From Arthrobacter rhizophilus (lineage in GTDB: Bacteria; Actinomycetota; Actinomycetes; Actinomycetales; Micrococcaceae), in the NCBI RefSeq assembly GCF_026241105.1, contig NZ_JAPFFT010000031.1, forward strand, positions 1-42,061: a stretch of 42,061 nt of DNA, in the 5' to 3' direction. Positions 15,660 through 23,500 of this stretch are shown in pieces. The translations under genes and the position numbers were made by a program. Numbering within the stretch: the stretch's first letter is position 1; every line of letters starts with the position of its first letter. A model generated the notes under the pieces. The model searched no databases. It saw only the letters and a list, made by a program, of their open reading frames with translations, and was not told the DNA's origin.

Positions 15660-16112
15660 ATGACGACTGAAGGTCACTACTGGACGGCTCAGGAATACGG
15701 TCTTGCAGCGGAAGGTCAGTTTCTTGCCTTTGCCCACTCCCGAAATTACGAACCTGAGTATTTCGGTGGTCACCACAGGTCCAAGGATGTTGTAATCACG
15801 GTCGAAGGCGCCATAAGCACCGTCGACGTGAAGGCTGGATTCCCATGGCCGGGCCGGGGTATCGGTTTCATGGGCCGAAAGACCGGCATCCAAATCCGCG
15901 CCGACTACCTCGCTCTGGTGGTACATAACCGTGACGAGTCGTCCCGGTTATACGGAGACCGCTTGGAATTCCCGGAACATGATGGGATCTATCTCGTGCC
16001 CTCCCAGACCGTCGAGGAACTTTTCACCAAGGGTTTAAATCTTTCCGGCAATCCCAGCGGACTGAATGTGTATGCACAGGGCCTGGATCTGCATCAATTC
16101 AAAGTCTCCTGA
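15660..16112 (+). CDS. hypothetical protein, possible PD-(D/E)XK nuclease-like fold
   Basis: A 150-residue protein with a strong GGGGGAG ribosome binding site ten bases before the ATG. The N-terminal half has the order of features seen in restriction-endonuclease-like folds: an early helix with Glu (YGLAAEGQFLAFAHSRNY), a beta region with Asp (HHRSKDVVITVEG) and then a strand ending in Asp-x-Lys (STVDVKAGFPW). The second half (RADYLALVVHNRD, DGIYLVPSQTVEELF) could be further core strands, as in HJR or mrr-type small enzymes. That assignment is inference from pattern only. The gene stands alone, converging on the mobilization operon across a strong hairpin. Confidence 0.6.
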   Translation: MTTEGHYWTAQEYGLAAEGQFLAFAHSRNYEPEYFGGHHRSKDVVITVEGAISTVDVKAGFPWPGRGIGFMGRKTGIQIRADYLALVVHNRDESSRLYGDRLEFPEHDGIYLVPSQTVEELFTKGLNLSGNPSGLNVYAQGLDLHQFKVS

Positions 16113-16124
16113 AAGCAGGAGAAA

Positions 16125-16167
16125 ACAAGGGAAGGGGGTCACCGTATCGTGGCACCCCTTCCCTTGT
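16125..16167. terminator. bidirectional hairpin terminator
   Basis: A perfect 13-bp stem (ACAAGGGAAGGGG at 16125-16137, its complement at 16155-16167) continues past a one-base bulge into a short inner stem. It lies between two convergent genes whose stops are at 16112 and 16183, the expected place for a shared terminator. Confidence 0.85.
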
Positions 16168-16182
16168 CTGGTTCTTCGATCC

Positions 16183-17415
16183 CTATCGGGACAGCCCGTT
16201 CTTTCCTCGTTGAGCACCGACCGTTGCCCCTGTGCGGGACTTACGAGCTTTGGTTGCACCCTTGCCCATGGTGACGGCTGCGCTGGGGTGTGTGCCTTCG
16301 CTGCGGGCTGCGGCGAGGCGGCCGCGGATCTGTGTTTCGTTGGCACCGGTGTTGGCCAGGGACTCGGCAAACTTCTCGTGGTGTTCGGCCGAGCCGTAAT
16401 CGGCGGCCGACGCACTCTCTGCTTTGAGTCCCTGGTCTTTCAAACGGCTGCTATCGGTGCCGGTGACGCGGTTTTCGATCTCGCGGCCGAGGCCTTCCAT
16501 TCGGGCGAAGAGGTCCTTCTCGGCGCGTTCGTACCGCTGTTCCAGTGACACCTGCTCGGAGCCTTTGAAACCGCCCTCGGCCAGGAGTTTGGCCTCGTGC
16601 ATGTCCTGGGCCGCTTTCACGAACGCGGGATCTTCGAAGTGAGAGTCGCCGGCCCCGTTGACGTTCGCGGTGGTTTCTTTCCGTAGCTGGTCAATATCGG
16701 GGCCGTTGATGCCGTCCTTGCCAATAAGGAACATGCGTTCCTGCACGGTGGCGTCCGCTGCCGCCACTGCTTTGGGCGTCTTGGCACTGTGGGCGGTCTG
16801 CAGGGCCCGGGCCAGCTCGAGGTTGGCCAGGTACCCCACGGGCACCTGGTGCCGTTCCATTTCCGGGGCCAGTTCCGTCGCCTGCGCGCGGAGTTCTTCC
16901 GCGCGGGCCGCTGCGAGCAGCTGCATGGCCTTCTCGTGTTCGGCGGCTGCTTTGCGCGTCTCTTCCTGGCTGCGAGCCAGGGCGTCCTGCCGGGCTTTCT
17001 CGGTGGTGATGGTCTGGCTCCCTGACTCCAGATAGGCGGAGTCAGCGCCGACGTCGTGGGTGTCGATGCCGTAGCGCGTGAGAACTTCCTGACGGATTCT
17101 CTCCGATGCTGCCAGGGCGGCAGGGTCGTGGTCCCTCCACCCTTCCGCGACGGCGTGCGCAGTGGCAATGTCATGGGACTGGGCTTTGTCCCACCACTGC
17201 TCCTTCTCCACGGGCGCCAGCGCCGCGTGGGCGGCGCTGCGTTCGGCAGCGAGGCGTGCCTGGGCTTCGTGCGCTACCTGGGCGTCCTGGTGTTCCTGTT
17301 GCCGCTGACTCTCCTGACGCCGACGTACCAATGTCTCGGCAATACGTGAGGCGATCATCAACGACTGCCGCAGGCCGCCGTCCAGGACGTCGTCCATTCC
17401 ATCTGATTCACTCAT
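16183..17415 (-). CDS. mobilization-operon protein of unknown function (coiled-coil rich)
   Basis: A 410-residue hydrophilic protein, rich in Ala, Glu, Gln and Arg. Long helical runs (LVRRRQESQRQQEHQDAQ, KAAAEHEKAMQLLAAARAEE) suggest coiled coils, and the C-terminus is basic (KGATKARKSRTG). No enzymatic motif or membrane segment is seen. It starts 29 bases after the relaxase with AAGGGGAG upstream, so it is the third gene of a MobC-relaxase operon. I infer an accessory relaxosome or DNA-binding role from position and charge, but have no family match. Confidence 0.65.
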   Translation of the reverse strand: MSESDGMDDVLDGGLRQSLMIASRIAETLVRRRQESQRQQEHQDAQVAHEAQARLAAERSAAHAALAPVEKEQWWDKAQSHDIATAHAVAEGWRDHDPAALAASERIRQEVLTRYGIDTHDVGADSAYLESGSQTITTEKARQDALARSQEETRKAAAEHEKAMQLLAAARAEELRAQATELAPEMERHQVPVGYLANLELARALQTAHSAKTPKAVAAADATVQERMFLIGKDGINGPDIDQLRKETTANVNGAGDSHFEDPAFVKAAQDMHEAKLLAEGGFKGSEQVSLEQRYERAEKDLFARMEGLGREIENRVTGTDSSRLKDQGLKAESASAADYGSAEHHEKFAESLANTGANETQIRGRLAAARSEGTHPSAAVTMGKGATKARKSRTGATVGAQRGKNGLSR

Positions 17416-17444
17416 CGTGCTCCCCTTGCAGTTGGTGGTGGTGT

Positions 17445-19085
17445 TTATCGGTCGAGGCCCGACCCGGAATCGCGTCGGCTGGGCTGGTGGGTCTTGGCCG
17501 GTGTTGCCGGCGTTGGTGTCGCTGGCACCGCTGATCCCGGACGGATGGGAACCATTCCACGCCGGGCAATGTCGATCGCGCTAGGCGCCACTGCAGCCTC
17601 AGCTGCCGCCTGCTGTTCGGCACCAACCAAAACCGTCTTCGGCATGGTCGCGGTGAACGGGGCCAGCTGCTCCTCTACCACCGACCGGATGCGCTGAGCC
17701 TCGCGGGTCCGCCCGGACTGGGCGTGCATCTCGTACACCGCGAAGGCGGTGTTGATCAGCTGCACCATGAGCGCGGTCTGCGCCGCAGTCCTATTCTTGC
17801 TGGACGCTGCCATGAACAACATCGCGGTACCGGCAATGGACGGCAACGCAATAGGTTTGCTGTGCTGTCGTGGCGCGCGGAGCTGCGCGGTACGGGACAG
17901 TTCGGCGGCGGTGGCCGCCAACGGTCCGGGCGTCGGTTCGAGCCGGTACGACCATGCCGCGAACGCCCCGGACACTTCCCGCGCAGCCTTCGCCCACGTG
18001 GCGTGATCATCACGCGGCAGTGCGCGCAGCTGCTCAACCAGTGCGGTCGCGTTGCGGGTGTATTCCACCCATGCTTCGGCCGGTGGTGTTGCGTTCTCGG
18101 GGCCGGTCCTGGAGACCGTGCGCTTGTTGCGGGCCGCCGCGTTCCATTCCGCTGCAGCATCGGTCGCCAGATGCGGTGAATCCATCCACTCTTCACGCAA
18201 GGCGCCGAGTTTCAGGTCAGAGGCGAGAGTCCCGCCGCCGAACCAGATCGGACGTTCTCCCTGCTTGGGACGTTCAGCTACGGAGTACCCGACAATAACG
18301 TCCGTGGTGTTCTTCGCGTAGCGCGGCCGCACCAGCAGGCCGGTGTCCCGGGCCCGGCGTACGAACTCCGCTTCGGTCGCTGAGGCGCTGGCACTGGCAC
18401 GGACCTTCCGCGCCAGTGACGCCCGGTGCATTTCCCGGTCGTCCCTGACGGCGGTGGCTTTCTCGGCCCGGTCGTAGCCACGGGTGGAATGCACCGTGGA
18501 GAGCTGTTCCAGACCGTACTTGACCTCCAGCTCCCGACAGGTCTGCTGTGCACGCTTGTAGTCCCCATGGGTGGAGGCTTTGGTGCCGTCCTCCCGGACG
18601 AGAGAGACCGCCAGGTGAATGTGGTGGTTGCCGTTCTCAGACGTGCCGTGGTTCACCGCGGCCCACCGGCACGGTGCCTTGCCGCTGGCTTCGGAAAAGC
18701 CCATGGAGTCCACGAAGTCGTTGGCTATATCGCCCCACTGCTGGTCAGTCAGTGCTCCCTCTTCAGCGCGCAGGCTCAAGGAACAGTGCCACACACTGGC
18801 GTCCTTATACCCGACGTGCACGCGCTCCTTCTTCGCCGCGTCCCACCGCAGGTCTTTGATCCGCACCGAGACACCGAACATCTTGCGCGGCCGGTCCAGA
18901 TGCTTGGCAATCGCCAGGGCATCGCCGCCGTCCAGGACCCCGTCGTCGTACCACGCCATGATGGCAGCATCCCCGGCAACAAGGTGCGGATCCTGGTGGG
19001 CGTTCTTCGTCTTGTTGGCATCGGTCGATGCCAGGTAAACCAGGAGCCCGCCAATACGCGAACCGCGAGTGATGTTCGGAATCAT
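17445..19085 (-). CDS. relaxase/mobilization nuclease (MobP/VirD2-like)
   Basis: A 546-residue relaxase. The N-terminal part contains a glycine/serine stretch (TRGSRIGGLLVYL), typical of MobP relaxases, and the metal-binding histidine motif NGNHHIHLAVSLVREDG (H154, H155, H157) with an upstream His (AAVNHG, H146). Such proteins cut one strand at oriT, stay bound through a tyrosine and lead the strand during transfer. A candidate tyrosine is Y17. The remaining C-terminal 300 residues are helical and less conserved. The start is two bases after the mobC stop, so the genes are coupled. This is one of two relaxases in the window; the other is MobF type. Confidence 0.85.
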   Translation of the reverse strand: MIPNITRGSRIGGLLVYLASTDANKTKNAHQDPHLVAGDAAIMAWYDDGVLDGGDALAIAKHLDRPRKMFGVSVRIKDLRWDAAKKERVHVGYKDASVWHCSLSLRAEEGALTDQQWGDIANDFVDSMGFSEASGKAPCRWAAVNHGTSENGNHHIHLAVSLVREDGTKASTHGDYKRAQQTCRELEVKYGLEQLSTVHSTRGYDRAEKATAVRDDREMHRASLARKVRASASASATEAEFVRRARDTGLLVRPRYAKNTTDVIVGYSVAERPKQGERPIWFGGGTLASDLKLGALREEWMDSPHLATDAAAEWNAAARNKRTVSRTGPENATPPAEAWVEYTRNATALVEQLRALPRDDHATWAKAAREVSGAFAAWSYRLEPTPGPLAATAAELSRTAQLRAPRQHSKPIALPSIAGTAMLFMAASSKNRTAAQTALMVQLINTAFAVYEMHAQSGRTREAQRIRSVVEEQLAPFTATMPKTVLVGAEQQAAAEAAVAPSAIDIARRGMVPIRPGSAVPATPTPATPAKTHQPSRRDSGSGLDR

Positions 19086-19087
19086 CC

Positions 19088-19477
19088 CTACATCAGCCCC
19101 TCAATCGCATCGTCGATCCGCATGGCCACGGAACGTATGTGCTTCAGCGCTTCGCCGGCTTCGGCGGGGAACTCGCCGGTCGCGTTCGCCTGCCGTGCGA
19201 GCTGGTTGATGTTATTGGAGGAACGGGCCAGAAGATTGTGCAGAGACATCAGTTCCGCAGCGATGGCCCGGCGTTCCGTAGGTGAATCAGAATGCTCCGA
19301 CAGTGCCGACGAAATCAGCAGGTTCGGAACAGTAACTCTCTCGCGCTCAGCCCTGGCAACGAGGGCGGCCTCTTCCTCCACAGTGACCCACACGTCACGG
19401 CGCTTCTTGCTCCCTGCTGGAGTGTTCTCACGGCGCCGGCGGGAAAGCCGGGAACGAGCAGCATTCTCCTCCGCCAC
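19088..19477 (-). CDS. mobC: MobC-like relaxosome accessory protein
   Basis: A protein of about 129 residues if started at the GTG at 19477, behind GGGGGA. The pattern is that of MobC proteins: a basic N-terminus (RSRLSRRRRENTPAGSKKRR), a short strand DVWVTVEEEAALVARAER as in ribbon-helix-helix DNA binders, and the C-terminal LARSSNNINQLARQANATGE, which is the MobC signature. MobC binds oriT and helps the relaxase open the DNA. The open frame extends upstream to 19582, but that part overlaps the inverted repeats of the likely oriT and is not expected to be translated. Directly followed by the relaxase gene. Confidence 0.8.
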   Translation of the reverse strand: MAEENAARSRLSRRRRENTPAGSKKRRDVWVTVEEEAALVARAERERVTVPNLLISSALSEHSDSPTERRAIAAELMSLHNLLARSSNNINQLARQANATGEFPAEAGEALKHIRSVAMRIDDAIEGLM

Positions 19478-19529
19478 TCGTTCCCCCAATCCATTAAAAG
19501 CCCAGCGCAGCGAACCCGGAACCGGGGAC

Positions 19530-19648
19530 CACACTGACAAGTGTGCCGCACCCGACCGCCAGAGTCGAGCGCGGCAAGCCACTTACACTTGCTCCGGACG
19601 GTTGCGTTGGAGGGTTTTCGAACCACGGGTGCGACCCACCGGAAAACC
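19530..19648. other. candidate oriT of the MobP module
   Basis: The intergenic stretch between mobC and the divergent gene at 19689 has several inverted repeats: CACACT-GACA-AGTGTG (19530-19545), GGTTTTC with GAAAACC (19613-19619 and 19642-19648) enclosing a GGGT-GCG-ACCC hairpin, and CAAGTG/CACTTG pairs. Position upstream of mobC and relaxase is where oriT usually lies. The nick site cannot be identified. Confidence 0.45.
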
Positions 19649-19688
19649 ACTCCCGCCCTGTGGGTAGCGGAACGGTTAGAGTCGGTGC

Positions 19689-19988
19689 ATGGACATCAAC
19701 GACATCGCCGCCAAAGCCGCCGCAAAAATCGACGCCGCCCGCGACGTCAAAGTCAACGCAGTGAAAACGGCCGCCGCCAGCGGCGTCGAACTCGCCGAAG
19801 CAGCCCAGCTGCTTGCATCCGCCGAACAAAAGTACGCCAAGGACTACCAGGCAGCCCTCCGCGCCGACTGGACCGACTCCGACCTGCGCAGCTTCGGCCT
19901 CGACGCCCCGGCCAAGAAAGCCAGCGGCCGCCCACGCACCCGGAAGGCCGCCGGCCAAGAAGCTTCCTTGACGGGCGCTTCGCAGTAG
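19689..19988 (+). CDS. small hypothetical protein of the mobilization region
   Basis: A 99-residue Ala- and Lys-rich protein: MDINDIAAKAAAKIDAARDV, then SGVELAEAAQLLASAEQKYA, and a basic tail ASGRPRTRKAAGQE. It appears mostly helical with no membrane segment. No clear Shine-Dalgarno is visible before the ATG. It is divergent from mobC across the oriT candidate and ends before a strong hairpin, which supports it as a real transcription unit. I do not recognise the family; a small DNA-associated protein is a guess. Confidence 0.55.
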   Translation: MDINDIAAKAAAKIDAARDVKVNAVKTAAASGVELAEAAQLLASAEQKYAKDYQAALRADWTDSDLRSFGLDAPAKKASGRPRTRKAAGQEASLTGASQ

Positions 19989-20196
19989 CAGCCCCTCGCC
20001 CACGGTAATGATGGTAAAAGCTATTTCTTCGGGCTTTTCCCGCACACCTGTGGACGACGGGACCCACCTGACCGTTTGCACACAACCGCCAGGGCACCAG
20101 CGGCCAGCACGGCACCGCCGGGACCGGCGATCATGCACAACCTCCGAGCATGATCCTCACCTAATCAGGAACCAGTTCCTCATTTACCACCCACGA

Positions 20197-20249
20197 GACA
20201 AACAACCGGGGCCCGCACCGACACAGGGTGCGGGGCCCGGATGTTTGTC
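20197..20249. terminator. strong bidirectional hairpin terminator
   Basis: GACAAACA-x-CCGGGGCCCGCACC pairs with its complement ending GTTTGTC at 20249, giving about 22 paired bases with one internal mismatch around a six-base loop. It lies between the convergent genes ending at 19988 and 20519. The remaining bases up to 20518 hold no gene that I can support. Confidence 0.85.
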
Positions 20250-20518
20250 CGCCTACCGACGCTCCTTCGACCCTCGGAATAAGCCGCAGTAGAAGCAGCG
20301 TGAAGACACTTACGCCGTGCGTCATGTGTTCCCGCTTGCGGTTCGCAGCCATCTCTATGAAGGGATCTTTTGCTCTCAGGTTCTACACCGCTTGCAACTT
20401 CTTGATGGAGACGCACGAGTGGTGCGACGACGGCGGGACGTTCGCCCGTGCCATCGATTCAATGGCGGAGGTGATGCACATTTGTCCTGATCGCCAGGCG
20501 ATTCCGGCGGCTCATCCG

Positions 20519-23500
20519 TTAGCGCTCGAAGCCACCCTCACGTGATTTATCGTGCGCGGCTCCGGCGCGTCCTTGGGGCGTCGGGTGGGTGTGTGGAGGG
20601 TGCGTGTTCTTCGGAGCCGCGGGGAAGTTGGCGGCCTGCAGTCTGCGCAGTCGTGCAAGGGCCGGGTCCACCTCCGCCTGCGTTGCTGAAACCTCTGCTG
20701 CTGGTGGTGGTTTGGTCGGGTCGATTGATGCCTTGAGTTTCTCATCCAGGTCCGCGCACGTCGCACGTGCTGCGACGAGTTTGTCTTCGTATTTGAACGG
20801 CTTGCCGGCCTGGTTCTCGATCTCGGAGAGCACCGCCTGCTTTTCGATAATGGTCTGTCGCAGCTGGGTCTCGTAGTCGGGTACCCCGGATACTTTGTTC
20901 TCCAGACGGGTGATGATGCCGGCGCTTCCTTCCAGCAGCTCCATGCGGGTGAAGACCAGCGGAGGCGCCGGAACGTCCTTCAGGGTGATCGCGAGATCCT
21001 GGTAGGAGCCGAGCCTGGAGTCCTCGGCCGCGTTGCGGACCTGCAGCTCGTGGCCGCCCAGGGAAGCCCTGGTGCCATAGTCCTGTTTTTGGCGGTAGTA
21101 GTTTCCGTATTCGGGTGTGTGCGTACGCACCCATTCCGAGATGGCGGCCACGGCCTCCGGGCGTTTGGAGTAGCCCCTGCCATCGATGCTGGCGGCAAAG
21201 GACTCCCCCGCCGTCGGGGTGATGCGCCGGAGCGCGGCCTGCACCGCGGGCAGCTTGCTTTCGGCTTTCTTGATGCTGGTTTCGGCGGCGGCCCTGGTCC
21301 AGGCCAGGGTGCTTTGCCCCTTCTCGTGGGCACGTTTGAGACGTTCGAGTTTGGTCCGTGCGGCGTCGGCCTCGATCTTCTCCATCACCAGCGGGTTCCC
21401 GGAGGTCGCGGCTTTGATTTGTGCCGCGTTCAGGGCCAGGTCTCCGACGTCCTCGATCTCGCGGATATCCAGGCGCCCGCGAAGGACCTGCTGGATCATG
21501 GTGGCCTTGCGCTGGATCCCGTCCCAGGCGGCACTGTCGTAGCTGCCGCTGGTGGCGTACTGGAAGTTGTGGACCTCGGCGTTGGCGTTGCCCTGGCGGA
21601 TGATGCGTCCGTCGCGCTGGGTCAGGTCAGCTGGCCGCCACGGGCAGGTGACGTGGTGGATTGCTTTGGCGCGGAGCTGGACGTTCGTACCGGTTCCCAT
21701 CATGGCGGTGGAGCCGATCAGCACGGTCACTTCCCCGGAGCGGCATTGGGCGAAGAGCTGGGCTTTCTGCTCGGGCTTGGGCGAGTCCTGGATCAACCGG
21801 ATCTGCTCTGCCTGGATCCCGCCGGCGACGAGCTGGTCCTTGAGCTGCTGGTAGGCCGTCCAGACCGGCTTCCCGTCGGGCCCGGTGTTCTTGGACGGCG
21901 TGCTGAGGTCACAGAAGATGATCTGCAGCGCACCCTTGTTCGCCGAGGGGATGCCGGAGCGGAAGCTCGTGTCGTACTCGTTCTCGCGGTTCTCTTCCCA
22001 GACCCTCAGGGTCTTGGCGACAACCGCATCCAGCTTGGTCCCGGACTCCGGTTCGATGCCGACCATGCGCAGGTCCAGGGCGGCCTTGCGGCCGTCGTTG
22101 TAGACGCTCAGGGCGTTGTCCGCGCCCTTCTCCGCCCATCTGGAGAGGGAGTCCAGCCGGTCCGCGAGGCCCTTCATGTACTCGGCCAGCTCCGGCGGCT
22201 GCGGAATCAGCACCAGCTCCGTTTGCCGCTCCCCGTCCCCGGGCCGGCGGGCAAGGTCCGGGGTTTTCAGGTTCAGGTCCTCGGAGAGCTTCACATCCGC
22301 GAAGACGTGGAAGGAGCGCAGCATCTCGGGGACGTTCTTGAACTTCGCGAAGCGCGGCTTGTTCTTCAGCCGGCCTCCGGCGCCCATCTCGATCGCGGTC
22401 ACGGTTTCCCCGAACGTCGCACCCCAGACGTCGAAGTTCTCCACGCCCGCGGCCTGGAGCAGGTCCGGGCGCAGGTAGCGCTGCATGACGTGCGCTTCGG
22501 TGATGGAGTTGGCGATCGGTGTGCCGGTGGCCATCGTGACGACGCGTTCCCCGTGCGTGGCGCGGAGGTATTCGAGCTTCAGGTGCATGTCCGTGGCCCG
22601 GATGGACCCGGCGATTTCGGCGCCCTTGATGTTGGTGACCGTGCGCAGGTTCTTATAGTCGTGGGCTTCGTCGACGAACAGGTAATCCACGCCCGTGTCC
22701 TCGAACGTCAGTCCAGGATCCGGTGCGGTGTCCATGAGCCTTTTCATGCGCTCTTCTTCGGCCTGCAGCTTGGTCTCCAGCTTCTTCACCGTGGTCCGGT
22801 CTTCACCCTCTTCCTGGGCGTTGACGATGGTCTGCCGGACGTCGGCGATGAGCGATTCCTGATAGGCCTCGATGGTCTCTGCCTTCACGCCGACGCTCTT
22901 GAAGGCCTGCTGGGTCATGATGATGCCGTCCCAGTCGTTCGCCGCCGCACGGGCGACGAACTGACGGCGCCCGGCCAGGTCCCCGCTCCTGGTCTTGATG
23001 TCATCGGACCCTGCCGAGAGCAGCCGGGCCTGCGGGTACAGTTCCAGCCATTCACGGGTGAACTGCTCCAGCATGTGGTTCGGAACGACCACCATGGGTT
23101 TGGAGGCCATGCCCAGGCGTTTGAGCTCCATCGCACCCATCACCATCTCGGCGGTCTTGCCCGCCCCGACCTCATGGAAGAGGCCCACGGCCGGTTCGGA
23201 AATGATCCGCGCCACGGCGGTGCGCTGGTGCGGGTGCGGGGTGAAGGACTTCGCCAACCCCGGCAGGCTCAGCCGGTGCCCTTCCTTCGTGTAGTCGCGC
23301 AGGGCCAGGGAGTTGAAGCGGCGGTTGTATTCATCAAGGAGCCGGCCGGCCCGTTCGGGGTCTTCCCAGACCCACTCGGCGAAGCGCTCCTGCAGGGCTT
23401 CGGCCTTTTCCTGGGCCGCCTCGGTTTCTTCGAGGTTGGCGACGGATTTGCCCTCCTCGTCCTTGTCCTCGACCTGGATGCTCTTTTGTTCCAGGATGCT

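Noticed and set aside
20357..20545. Plus-strand 62-codon ORF (MKGSFALRFYTAC...)
   Set aside because: No ribosome binding site, converges into the helicase stop and has no recognisable pattern.
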